Shown here piece by piece: positions 11,054-22,288 of a stretch of DNA of 64,000 nucleotides (within the stretch, counting starts at the first letter, position 1; each line of letters opens with the position of its first letter). The DNA lies in NCBI GenBank assembly GCA_025403435.1, contig CM046347.1, positions 27,262,386 to 27,326,385 of the forward strand, read 5' to 3'. The DNA comes from Artocarpus heterophyllus (Eukaryota > Streptophyta > Magnoliopsida > Rosales > Moraceae). The notes under the pieces are model-generated. The model was given only the letters and a program-made list of their open reading frames with translations. It searched no databases and was not told the DNA's origin. The translations under genes were made by a program, and so were the position numbers.

Positions 11054-13538
11054 TGGCGCATTGGTTAAACCGAAAGGCATTACCAACCACTCATACAAGC
11101 CTTGTTTTGTTTTGAAAGCCGTCTTCCACTCGTCTCCCTCTTTCATGCGAATTTGATGATATCCACTCTTCAAATCAATTTTAGAAAACACACAAGCACC
11201 ATGCAATTCATCTAACATGTCATCCAAGCGAGGAATGGGATGTCGATACTTTACCGTGATGTTGTTGATGGCTCGACAATCAACGCACATCCTCCAAGTC
11301 CCATCTTTCTTAGGCACAAGTAAAACTGGTACGGCGCACGGGCTCATCCTTTCTCTCACGTGTCCCTTCTCCATCAACTCATTTACCTGCCGTTGGAGTT
11401 CCTTTGTCTCCTCGGGATTACTCCTATAGGCTGGTCGGTTTGGGATTGTAGCTCCAGGTATGAAGTCGATTTGATGTTCAATCCCGCGGATTGGAGGTAA
11501 ACCTTGCGGTGTTTCCTCGGGAAAGATATCCTCAAAATCCTGCAAAAGAGAAACAACAGAACTATGCAAGGTGGAATCAAGATCGTTAGTGTTTAATAAC
11601 GCTTCCTTGTACATGAGTAAAATCATCGGCTGATTAGAAAACAAAGCTCTTCTCACATCACTCGTTCTTGCATAAAAGTTTGTTTTTCTCTCTACTTTTC
11701 TCTCATTGGCTGATTGTGAATTCTTTTCAGCCCTCTCAATTTTCTCTCCCTTGCTCTCTTTGCTCTCCTTTTTCTCGGCCATCTCTTCCTTTTTTCTCTC
11801 ACTGGCCGAACTCTCTCTCTGCACTCCCACTCTTGATTTTTCTTCACTCTTTATTTTTTTATCACTTTCTCTATGTAAGCTCACTTGGTCTTCATAGACC
11901 TGTTTTGGTGTTAATGGAACTAGAGTGATCGTCTTTTGATTGTGAACAAATGAGTACTTGTTGGTGAAACCATCATGCTTAACTCGCCGATCAAATTGCC
12001 ATGGTCTGCCTAACAACAAGTGCCCAGCTTGCATCGGAACCACATCGCACAAAACTTCATCTTCATATCTTCCAATGTGAAAAGGAACTAACACCTGTTT
12101 ATGCACCTTTACCTTACCAGTATCATTTAACCATTGCAATTTATATGGCCGAGGATGCTTAATTGTTGGCAGCCCTAACTTCTCTACCATGGTTGTGCTT
12201 GCAACATTAGTACAACTCCCACCATCAATAATCACACTACATACCTTGTTTTGAACGTGGCACCTAGTGTGGAAGATGTTTTCCCGTTGCACCTCTTCAT
12301 CTTCTTCTTTGGCTTGCACACTTAAAGCTCTCCTTGTGACCAACAATTCTCCTTGGACAGCGCACTCCTCATCGTCGACATCCTCTAATGAAGGCATAGA
12401 GTCATTGTCCGAATCCTCCTCGGTTTCAATGTCTCCATTGTCCCGCATCACCATAACTCGTTTGTTCGGACATTGGCTTGCTATATGACCCCTGCCTTGA
12501 CATTTAAAACATTTAATATCACGAGTCCGAGTAGTGGAAGAATCGGATTTACCTTGATTCCCATGGCTGGCCACCTCTTGTTTTTGCTCGATCTTTGGCT
12601 TGGGGTTGGATTGCTTCTCATCCCTCTTCCATTGGTTGGTTTTCCAAGCCGATGTACTCGGGTTTTGGCTAGGACGTGTGCTACTGCCCCTCCTCATAAG
12701 TTGATTCTCAATTTTAATAGCCATGTGCACCATGTCCTCCAACTCCACATAATGTTGTAACTCAACAGCATTGTGGATATCTCGGTTCAAACCCGCCAAA
12801 AACCTTGCCATTGTAGCCTCCCGATCCTCCTCTATATTAGCCCAAATCATCATAACCTCCATCTCCTTATAGTACTCCTCTACACTCCGGTTGCCTTGCT
12901 TAAGGTTTTGTAGTTTGTTGTACAACTCCCGGTAGTAGTAAGTTGGCACAAATCGCTTTCTCATCACGGTCTTCATCTCTTCCCATGACTCAATAGGCCG
13001 CTCTTTATTTCGTCTCCTGTTTTATAACAAGCTGATCCCACCAAGTAATAGCATAATCAAAAAATTCAATTACGGCCAATTTTACCTTCTTTGCCTCGGA
13101 ATAGTAGTGGCAATCAAAGATGAACTCCATTTTCTTCTCCCATTCTAGGTACGCTTCTGGATTGGATTTGCCTTGAAATGATGGTATCTTCATTTTTATT
13201 CCTCTCAGACTATCATCTTCCCTGTTCCTAACTCCTCTATCACGTCCAAATCTTCGGTGACTACCCGCTGAATCTTCTCCTTCATCAAATTCTTCCCCAT
13301 CATTCCTATAGTAGTCATCAACCTCTCCTCTAACCGGAACCCTTTCTCGCCTACGTGCATGAGGAACATGTTGTGGCTGCTCCACACGTGCGTTTTCTAT
13401 CTGGTCTATCCTCTCATGAAGCTGTCCTATCTCTCCCCTCAATAATCGCCTCATCTCCCCCATCATCTCTTCCATCAGAAGTTTTGGGTCTGCTGCACCC
13501 GAGGTACCCTCAATAGTGTTCTTGCTGTTGTTTGACAT
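11054..13538 (-). pseudogene. CRM-2 upstream partial gag-protease-RT copy
   Basis: Starts at the MSNNSKN codon (13538) and runs through Gag, zinc knuckle, protease (DGG site) and spacer into RT, ending after FGLTNAP. From there the frame continues into leader sequence and stops at 10889. An extra T near 13020 (CTGTTTTATAAC against CTGTTTATAAC elsewhere) shifts the frame in the Gag domain, splitting it into 13005-13538 and 12976 downward. RT lacks YFDD, and RNase H and integrase are absent. At diagnostic positions ([20 protein letters not shown]) it matches CRM-4 rather than the downstream copy in the same element ([20 protein letters not shown]). Confidence 0.9.
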
Positions 13539-14132
13539 TTTCCAAAGGACCTCACCACACTCCCTTACGTGTTTCACTCGTGAAATGGTTCACTCAATTT
13601 CACTCGTGTTTACACTCAATACTTTTGGCTTTTGTCCACTCTAATGCTCTCGCCTCTATGCCTTTTTCCACTCGTTAATTCTCACTCAGTTCCTATAAAA
13701 CTAGTCAAATCAATATCGAAATTTCCTTGACAATTCACAAATAGATTACCAAAGAGACAAGACTATAACAGGAACAAAGAATTTAGGCTTTTCAAAATCA
13801 CACCCAAAAGGAACAAAATTTCAGCAAAAAATTTTTGGTCTATGCAGGGAATTCAATTTTGGATTCCTTAAACGATGAATAACAAGAATCTGAAATAAAA
13901 ATTTAAGAAAGGTTTCCAGACTCCTTTTTTTTCGGATCCTCTTGTTTTTCTTCTTTTCCTTCTTTTTTTTTTTCTTTTCGTTTCTTTTCTTTCTTTTCTT
14001 TTCGGATCTTTTTTTTTTTTTTTTTAACCGACTTTGATAATGGAAATCAAAACTCACGAACAATTGAAACAAACAAAAAACTAAGAGAACGGATAAGCAA
14101 AACCTGATTAGAACCTCGCTCTGATTACCAAA
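13539..14132 (-). other. CRM-2 5' leader with pyrimidine/purine homopolymer tracts
   Basis: The untranslated region between PBS and gag. On the sense strand it holds A-runs and AAAAG-type purine tracts (13925-14035, seen as T/C on +), a GGATCC-containing segment and a GAGTG-rich stretch just before gag. Leader variants separate sublineages: this one has AGGCTTTTC, as in CRM-4 (sense GAAAAGCCT), whereas the second leader of CRM-2 has AGGCATTC, as in CRM-3. Confidence 0.85.
14114..14130 (-). other. CRM-2 primer binding site (tRNA-Met-initiator type, variant)
   Basis: Sense reads TGGTAATCAGAGCGAGG, two bases inside the 5' LTR. The consensus complementary to plant initiator tRNA-Met is TGGTATCAGAGCCAGG, which is intact in CRM-7 at 53367. 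Here one A is inserted and one C is changed to G. Confidence 0.85.
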
Positions 14133-14933
14133 TGATACGAACCACGCCAAGAGCTGACGCGACCCTAACCGAAGTTGGTTTCCAAGATCAACTTTCTAAC
14201 CGGTTTTGGATGGAACCGCGACCCGATGCCCAACAAGAAGCACGAACCTTGGTATGTGAGGACGCCACAATCAGCTATGGAGAGACCGATTGATAAGTCT
14301 TGGTATGTGAGGACGCCACAATCAGCTATGGATGGACTGATTGATAAGTCTATGAACGCCACGGAAATTTCCGATAAGTTCGAATAGTTCGTTTAGGAAC
14401 TAAAGAGAATTAAACCTCAAAATTATATGTTATTACTTGTCTCCCATTGATTGAAATTCGTTACAATTATATAGGGGTTCCTATGCGAATTTTCAGCCCC
14501 TAATTCCCATGGAAATTTCGGGAAACTCATTTAACAAAAGTCAAATCTAGACTAAATAAGGAAAGTTCCCTTAGTGGCTTAAAAGCCTTACAATAATAGA
14601 AATACCAGAAACGGAAAAAAGGAAACTAGACATTAAAAAAATCAAAACTGATTCTTCTCGCCATGTGTCGCCTCAAAATGGGAAAGTAACTGAAATGGAA
14701 ATTACTCAATCCCTTCTATAGCTTGAATCACGCATTTGTTGGTCTGGTTGTCGCATGTAATTCCCTCAATGGGCCTCCATGCAATAGCTTGAGCCCAAGT
14801 TGCTTGAATCAGCCCAATAAGTGTTTCTTTAAACTTCTTCGCACGAGCTCTCGTAACCGGACCAATGGGAACTTGAATTGGATCTGAATATGTCTCCCAC
14901 GTGCTCTTGCTTGTGCTAGTGATGTCCTCATCA
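14133..14933 (-). repeat. CRM-2 5' LTR (801 bp)
   Basis: Same length and termini as the LTR at 5235-6035, with about seven differences by eye. It would drive transcription leftwards. The pol tail at 14702-14933 is an open frame here too but is not attached to pol, because it lies in the 5' LTR. Confidence 0.93.
14466..14473 (-). promoter_or_regulatory. TATA-like box in CRM-2 5' LTR
   Basis: Sense TATATAAT within CCCCTATATAATTG, conserved in all main-subfamily LTRs of the window. It is a plausible core promoter for the leftward genomic RNA. No transcription start was determined. Confidence 0.5.
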
Positions 14934-14938
14934 CCAAA
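14934..14938. repeat. Target-site duplication of CRM-2, right (CCAAA)
   Basis: Matches CCAAA at 5230-5234; the Tekay-1 LTR sequence resumes directly after it. Confidence 0.9.
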
Positions 14939-15383
14939 CCTGGGAATGTTCGGCCAACCGAACTTGGCTTCCGGTAGGCCGAACTGCACAGTTCAGCCGG
15001 CTGAAGTAGGGAGTCCGGCAGGCCAGCCGAAGCATGGAAAATTTTGTAATTTTTCACCCGTTTTCACTGTTTTGAACCCCAATTTAAATTCCAACCTTAT
15101 AGAATGATTTTAAAGATACAAATGGCACACTAAGACATCATGAAATAGTTTAGTAACATAGAATGCCTTGAACTAGATATTGATCGACTTAGTTGGTATC
15201 TAGGATCGTTCATGGTTTTGTGGAGCTAACGTATAGCGAACCAGGATTACGGTGTGGGCCACCGGCATGAGTATTAAGGTAGGACTTCTACCCCATTTTC
15301 TTGGTAGCCTAGTTTCAAAATAATTTGGCTTTGAAAAGGATTTCTATTAAAAAGTTTTCAATGGTTATTTGAAAATGAATTTA
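14934..15383 (+). repeat. Tekay-1 LTR, second part
   Basis: Continues the LTR that begins at 4305, with more GGCCGAAC-type palindromic units (about 14945-15030). It then follows the segment that is reverse-complementary to Tekay-2 LTR positions around 16160-16450 (CCACCGGCATGAGTATTAAG, then GGATTTCTATTAAAAAG). It stops at 15383, where Tekay-2 begins; ATTTA at 15379-15383 is the expected left target duplication. The remaining part of the LTR is not found beyond 30726. Confidence 0.8.
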
Positions 15384-17542
15384 TGTCACGCCCTGGAGTA
15401 CGGGAGGTGACGTGGCGGAATATTTAGATTAATTAATAGAGGATTTTATTAAAAATCGAGAGTTTGAGAATCAAATTAAATAAAAATTAAGAAGATTTTC
15501 CACCACATTTTATAAAAGAATTTATAAATATTAAGCAGGTAATAAAAATTAAATAAAAACTGCGAATATGGGTTCCACAACCCACAACTTGTGCACACAC
15601 ATGGATCTGACAATATCATAAATACAATTACAGTCCAGGTACAAATGAAGTTAAAGTCTTACATGCCTTGATTAATAATACAGAATATAAATAAACTCTC
15701 CTATTGCTCCTGAGTTCGATCCGAAGAATCTTCTCCAAACCTAAATGGAAGACCACCTAGATGGGGGAAATTTAAAACAATAAAACGTGAGTGAAAGGCT
15801 CAGTAGGACTATGTTTTATAAAATAGTTTAATGCAAAGAAACATAGCATCATTAGAAGTTATCCAAAGGAAACTTAAATAAATAATAAATAAATAATTTG
15901 AGTAGAACCGTTCTGTCACAGAACAGTCCACTCGTCAAATAAAAACACCAATTTACTTTTACCTAGGCAAACCATGATATCACCACCGTAGTGGCCCAGC
16001 TGGGTTTCGGGACCTGCCCCCAAGGTCGATCGCTACACGACCCGATCTCTGATATGGCATCATGCCCATGTGTTTATTATCATTATCATTCAAAACCCAA
16101 TTACCGAGTGTTGTCAATTACATTTATTATGAAATTCATTTCAGATCACGGTATATTAAAATATAACCGATAAAACCATTTTCAAACAACCGTTGAAAAC
16201 ATTTTGATAGAAATCCTTTTCAAAGCCAAATCATTTCAAAACCAGGCTACCAAAGAAATAGGATAGAAGTCCTACCTCAATACTCGTGCCGGTGCCCCAC
16301 ACCGCAATCTCGGTCCGCTATACGTTAGCTCCACGGAACCACGAACGATCCTAGATACAAACTAAGTCGATCAATATCTAGTTCAAGACATTCTATGTTA
16401 ACAAACCATTTCATGATGTCCTAGTGTGCCATTTGTACCTTTAAAATCATCATATAAGGTTGGGATTTAAATCAGGGTTCAAAACAGTGAAAACGGGTAA
16501 AAATCACAAAAATTTCCATGCCTCGGTCGGCCTGCCGGACGCCTTGCTTCGGCTTGCCGAACTGCACAGTTCGGCCTGCCGGAAACAAGGTTCGGCCTGT
16601 CGAACATTTCCCCAGATTCGGCCTGCCAGTCGGAAGAACACCAGCCTGCCGATCATCACTCCGGCCTGTCGAACACACAGTTCGGCCTGCCGAACTGGGA
16701 AAACCCAGAAATCCCAACCACGGGTTTCTCGATCCCCAAAATCCAAATCTTGATTCCAACCTGTTTTTCTTAAATCCCAGGCATGAAAAACAATTATACT
16801 TGATAGAAAAACATTCTAGAACATGTTTGGAATCATTTAAACAAGATTTAAACTCAAAATCCTCAAAAATCCAAAAATGAGAAAATGAGGGGAAAAATGA
16901 AAAATCTTGAATTCAATCCGTTTTTCTTCAATCCAAGCTTAGATTCTAGTTGTTCTAAGTTCATTTAACACAAATCCACGGTTTTCTAAGCTTAAACAAA
17001 CCTAGATTTCAAAAATGCACAAAATTGAAAATTTTGTAAAAAGTTTAGAAATTTCGAATCTAACCTCGAATCGAAGCTTCAATCTGCGTTCTCGGTTGCC
17101 GAATCACGTCCCCGAGCTTCCTCCTTGCTATCCCGAAGCTTGGATTCGAATGTGGTTTCAAAAATTTGAGAGAGAGATGTAGAGAGAGAGAGGCTGCCGA
17201 GAAAGAGAGAGGGAAGAGAGAGGGAGATGCGTGAGAGTGAGGAGAGAGAGGAAGGAAGGAAATAAATAGAGAAAATCGGTGGGCGGTTTTACTGTGCGAA
17301 AACCATGTGCAGCCCACGGTTTTGTAAAACGGAGTATTTTTAACATTTTACAAATTGTTGTGTTTTAAAACTCAAAACATCATTTTAAATCAATAAGAAA
17401 TCATTTGAATGCATCAATTTAACAAAACAACCAAAAACTCAAAATCCAACCAAATAATCTAATTAAAGTTAAAACTTTAATTATGGCACACTAATTCTTC
17501 ATTTACATTACATTAACATTAAATAAATTTCAAGGCGTTACA
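15384..17542 (-). repeat. Tekay-2 3' LTR (2159 bp)
   Basis: On + it begins TGTCACGCCCTGG and ends GGCGTTACA, so in sense it reads TGTAACGCC...GGCGTGACA with matched TGT/ACA termini. It contains a CT-rich segment (17160-17270 as GA on +), a TATA-poor promoter region and the palindromic array at 16515-16700. The preceding pentamer ATTTA is the presumed target duplication. Confidence 0.9.
16515..16700. repeat. Array of TTCGGCCTGCCGAA near-palindromes in Tekay LTR
   Basis: About nine degenerate copies of a GC-rich unit built around CGGCCTGCCG, alternating with short spacers, in an otherwise AT-rich LTR. The same array occurs at 30145-30325 (5' LTR), in Tekay-1 (5153-5230 and 14945-15030, other strand) and in weaker form in Tekay-4 (60490-60600). 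In sense it lies in the 3' half of the LTR. Confidence 0.85.
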
Positions 17543-17555
17543 ACTCTCCACCCCT
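17543..17555 (-). other. Tekay-2 polypurine tract
   Basis: Sense AGGGGTGGAGAGT immediately before the LTR start TGTAACGCC, preceded by the AAATTTCTTTT stretch typical of this clade. Confidence 0.85.
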
Positions 17556-17590
17556 AAAAGAAATTTCGCCCTCGAAATTTACAACTCATC

Positions 17591-20500
17591 TCAACCACAA
17601 AACAAATGCGGATACAATTCTCGCATACTCGACTCTAATTCCCAAGTGGCTTCATCAACCCCGTGATGCTGCCACACGACTTTCACCAATGGTATCTCAC
17701 GACGACGCATGCTAATCACTTTCCGGTCGATAATCTGAATCGGCACTTCTTCATACGTCGTATCCTCCTGAACCTGTACATCGCGAAACGAAACTATCTT
17801 ATCCTGCCCAGGTGGACATTTCCTAAGCATCGACACATGAAACACATCGTGCAGATGAGAAAGTTCGGGTGGAAGATCAAGCCGATAAGCGACCACACCA
17901 ACTCACTGAGTGATCTCGAACGGCCCAATATACCTCGGCGCGAGCTTCCCACTCACTCCGAATCGCATAGTTCCCTTACGAGGCGACACCCTCAAGAGAA
18001 CAAAATCTCCAACCGCGAATTCTAAGGGTCTACGTCTTCTATCCGCGTAACTCTTCTGCCGACTCTGAGCTGCTCTCAACCGACCTCGAATCACCGCGAC
18101 TTTCTCGTTGCTATCACGAATCTCATCTGGCCCAAGAATAACTCTATCTTCTGGCTCGGCCCAACACACAGGTGACCGACACGGTCGCCCATACAATGCC
18201 TCAAATGGTGCCATACCGATACTCGCCTGATAATTGTTGTTGTACGCAAACTCCACTAGATGCAAACACTGCTTCCAATTTCCGCCGAAGTCCAACGCAC
18301 AAGCACGCAACATATCCTCGAGAACCTGAATAACCCGCTCAGACTGCCCATCAGTCTGAGGATGAAACGCCGTACTGAAGTTCAAATCCGTACCCAAAGC
18401 TCCCTGAAAACTCCTCCAGTACTTAGCATTAAACTTGGTGTCTCGATCAGAGGTGATGGACAAAGGAACTCCATGCAACCTCACAATGTTCTGCATATAC
18501 AACTCCCCGAGAATCTTCTTGGAACACGTCGACCTAAACGGAATGAAATGCGCCGATTTCATCAACCTATCGACCACAACCCAAACTGCATCATGCCGCT
18601 GCTCCGTCCTCGGCAAACCTGTGAGGAAATCCATCGTCACATGCTCCCATTTCCATCATGGAATAGGAAGCGGCTGAAGCTGACCTGCAGGCTTCTGATG
18701 CTCAGCTTTCACCTGAAGACACGTCGGACACTTGGCCACGTACTCACGAACATCTTTCTTCATGCCTCTCCACCAACACTGCCTCTTCAAATCACGATAC
18801 ATCTTGGTGCTCCCCGGATGAATAGCAAATTGAGACCTATGAGCTTCGTCTAGAACGGCTTTCGTCACCTCGGCGATAACTGGAACTGCAAGACGCTCCC
18901 GGAAGTACAACGATCCATCTGCATGCACGCTCCATTCTTCAAACTGCTCCCCGTTCTGAATCCGCGACCAAATCCCCTGCAAATGCTGATCCTGCCATTG
19001 ACTTTGCTTCACCATCCGAACAAGAGTTGGAGTCGCTTCCACATGATATAACGAAACTCGATCACCGTCTTCATGATATAGTAGCCGATACACACTCACT
19101 GTCGCATCCCTGCTCCAGTCCTCAAAAATCAAAAAAGCGAGAATCCCTGAAGACTTCCTGCTAAGCGCATCCGTGACCACATTAGCTTTCAAGGGATGAT
19201 ACTGCAACGCGAAATCATAATCCTCCATGTATTCCACTCATCTGCGCTGCCTCAGATTAAGATCCCTCTGAGTGAACAAATATCTCAAACTCTTGTGATC
19301 GGAGAAGACCTGAAATGATGCTCCATACAAATAACATCTCCAAATCTTCAGCGCGTAAATCACCGCTGCAAGCTCTAAATCGTGAGTAGGATAATTCCGC
19401 TCGTGAGGTCGTAGCTGTCTCAATCAGTATGCAACCACACGTCCATGCTGCATCAACACGCATCCAAGTCCGCGCCCTGAAGCATCCGCATAAACCTCAT
19501 ACGGCTCATTACTAGTAGGAATAACCAACACTGGAGCTGAAGTCAACCGGTTCTTCAATTCCTGAAAAGCAAGCTCACAATCTTCATCCCACTCAAACCT
19601 GACATTTTTCTTGATCAATCTCATCAACGGAGCTGCAATCTTCGAAAAGTCCTTTACAAATTTCCTGTAATACCCAGCAAGACCTAAGAAGCTGCGAATC
19701 TCCGCTATATTCCTTGGTCGTTCCCATTCCAATATAGCCTCAATCTTGGACGGATCCACTGAAATACCATGCTCCGAGATGACATGACCCAAAAATTTGA
19801 CCTCAGTCAACCAGAACTCACATTTTTCCCTCTTAGCATACAATTGGTGCTCCCGCAGAGTCTGAAGCACGATCCGAAGATGCTGCTCATGCTCCTCCCA
19901 AGTCTTAGAATACACAAGAATATCATCGATGAACACGATCACAAACTGATCCAGATACGGCCTAAATATCCTGTTCATCAGATCCGTAAAAGCTACTGGA
20001 GCATTCGTCAACCCAAAAGACATGACCAGGAACTCAAAGTGCCCATACCGAGTCCTAAAAGCTGTCTTGGGAATATCCTCTTCCTTGATCCTGAGCTGAT
20101 GATAACCTGAACGCAAATCAATCTTCGAGAAGTATCGCGAACCTCCCAACTGATCAAATAGCTCACCAATCCTAGGCAAAGGATACTTGTTCTTCACCGT
20201 AACACGATTCAGCTGCCGATAATCCACACATAACCTGAGAGTCCCATCGTGCTTCTTAGCGAACAAAACTGGCGCTCCCCACGGAGATGTGCTATTCCGA
20301 ATATATCCTTTATCAGCAAGCTCCTGAAGTTGCTTCCTCAATTCCTTCATTTCTGCCGACGCCATCCGATAAGGTGCCATAGAAATCGGTGATGTCCCTG
20401 GAAACAACTCGATACCAAACTCAATCTCCCGATGCGGTGGTAACCCTGATAACTCGTCGGGGAAAACATCCTCGAACTCATTAACCACCGGAATTGCTAC

Positions 20501-22183
20501 ACTACTACTCGAAACATAGGGCTCACAATCTAGATTGGCAAGAAAAGCAAAACAATCTAGATTCCTTCGCCCTCCTAAACACGACTTTATAAGGCGCTCA
20601 CTCATTGACCAATCACCACCACCCTGGTAAGTGATTACCGTCCCCCTATCAGACACTAGGGTCACTTTTCTAAGTTGGCAGTCCACGACTGCACTATACC
20701 TGGACAACCAGTCCATCCCTAGGATTACATCATAGGAGCTCATGGGGAGTACAATCAAATCACTTTTCAAAATCTCATCCCCAATCTTTATTTTACAGGA
20801 TTTACACATACAATTCACACACACCCGCCCCAAGGGAGAAGTTATGACTAGGGGTTCATTAAACTCTTCTACTTCTAATCCCAAGGCATGTACAAAAGAA
20901 CTCAAAATGAGAGAATGAGAGGCACCGGTATCAAATAAAACGCAAGCTAAGGATCTAGAAACCAAGATCATACCGTCGATAACCGCGTTACCAGTCTAAA
21001 AATCTGACCCTCTAGATGCCATTGCATGAACCTGCACTGGCGCTTTCCCTTTTCCTCTACCGACATTGCTGGGTCCTGGATTACTCGGCCGATGCTGCTG
21101 AGATGGAGATGATTACACGCTACCTGTACTCGGAGCTCTATACTGAGGAACACTGCGCTGAAAATACTGCGGCTGCTGCCCCCGTGCCGGATATGAGAAT
21201 TGCTGAGGAGAAAACTGCAGATACTGCAACTGCGGGTACTGTAGAGGCGGAGGTAGGGTCTGAGGCTTAGGCTGAGATTGACGACTGGCATCCTCCCCAG
21301 TCTGAGATGCAAGACGAGCACTCCTGATTGGGCAATTCCTCTTGATGTGTCCGGGCTGTTGACAGAAATGACAATGAAAGCTGTAGGGGTTGTTGCGCCC
21401 GCTGCCAGACGAACTGCTGCTTCCACTGGTCGCACCGCCTTGCTTGCCTTTCCTCGGAGCTGGACGACTACTAATGCTCTTCCTGCCACTCCTCTGCGGT
21501 CCTCCTGAAGCCTTGGCTCGGTCCTCACAATACTGCACGTAATCATTCTCCATGGAGATCGCCGACGACACAAGCTCTTCGAAACTCCTAAGCCGTAGAG
21601 CAACCAACTGCCGCCGAATAGGAGCCTTGAGTCCCTCCTGAAACTTGATGCATTTCTCGAGCTCCGATGCCACAACTGATGGAGCAAATCTAGCCAACTC
21701 GTTAAATTTTGCCTCATACTCCCAAACTGAAAGATCACCCTGCTGCAATCTATAAAACTCAGCTGCCTTCTGGTCTCTATATCCTTGCGAAAAATACCGA
21801 TCATAGAACAGCTCCTCGAACTTGTCCCAATTGATATCGCCACCGCGCTCCAGACGCTTAGTCTGCTTCCACCAAGTGTTGGCGCCACCCTCGAGCTTAT
21901 ACGCCGCGAATTCCACTTGATAATACTCAGGCACACCAAGAGTATCTAGATGCTTCAAGATCGAATCCAACCAATACTCTGCTAACTGCGGATCCCCATT
22001 GCCATCAAAAGTCAGAATAGACGCCTGTCGAAATTCTTTAAAGAAAGCATGCCGACTACCAACACTGGAGTCTTCCGGTCTGGCCCTGGCTGCCATCTGC
22101 CGGAAAGCTGCAAACATAGACCTCATCATGCTTTCATCATTTCTGAACTCGGCGTCAGCAGTCGAACGACGTCTAGGTGCCAT
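17591..22183 (-). pseudogene. Tekay-2 gag-pol with six in-frame stops and no frameshift
   Basis: A single frame of 1531 codons starting at MAPRRRS. Gag domain; CX2CX4HX4C zinc knuckle (CHFCQQPGHIKRNC); aspartic protease with [10 protein letters not shown] with [10 protein letters not shown]; RNase H with YADASG; integrase with HHCC finger and core residues in MDFLTGLP, TSDRDTKF and QSERVI; then VKVVWQHHGVDEATWE, a chromodomain-like segment near the end. Stops lie at 21113-21115, 20996-20998, 19424-19426, 19238-19240, 18656-18658 and 17903-17905. All intervals between them are multiples of three, so no indel has shifted the frame. Several stops look like CGA to TGA, TGG to TGA or CAG to TAG changes. 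Cannot make a full polyprotein, except by readthrough of the first. Confidence 0.92.
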
Positions 22184-22267
22184 TCTCTCACTTCTAAAAA
22201 CAAAATTTGGACTGTCAGAGGTATTTCATTGTCAAACCTATGTGTGCACAATTCCCAAGGTTCATAA

Positions 22268-22285
22268 CCTTGAGCTCTGATACCA
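22268..22285 (-). other. Tekay-2 primer binding site (initiator tRNA-Met)
   Basis: Sense TGGTATCAGAGCTCAAGG, three bases after the 5' LTR end GACA. Positions 1-12 match the initiator tRNA-Met complement. Confidence 0.85.
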
Positions 22286-22288
22286 TTC

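Larger units (their letters stand above)
5235..14933 (-). mobile_element. CRM-2: CRM-like Ty3/gypsy element with a partly duplicated internal domain
   Basis: A 9699-bp element bounded by two 801-bp LTRs and a 5-bp target duplication. In the sense direction (right to left) it reads: 5' LTR, PBS, leader, gag-protease-partial RT, then abruptly a second (truncated) leader, a complete gag-pol, PPT and 3' LTR. It therefore carries about 1.5 internal domains. The two LTRs differ at about 7 positions by eye (near 99.1% identity), so insertion is recent. The clade call (CRM, a chromovirus group lacking a classical chromodomain) rests on the Gag sequence type, the initiator-Met PBS and the C-terminal CR-like motif encoded within the LTR. 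Confidence 0.92.

Noticed and set aside
14702..14989. Separate small gene at the end of the CRM-2 5' LTR (also 29828-30070, 61029-61316)
   Set aside because: It is the pol C-terminal tail encoded by the LTR; the first residues come from flanking Tekay sequence.
16515..16700. CRISPR-like array
   Set aside because: Units are degenerate, spacers irregular and part of an LTR; plant nuclear context.
16472..16880. Overlapping frames on both strands through the palindromic array (also 30090-30510)
   Set aside because: Created by the repeated CGGCCTGCCG units; not protein-like.
20968..21939. 323-codon frame on - overlapping Tekay-2 gag
   Set aside because: Alternative frame of the gag region; low-complexity Ser/Arg translation, while the 21113-22183 frame carries the Gag domain and zinc knuckle.
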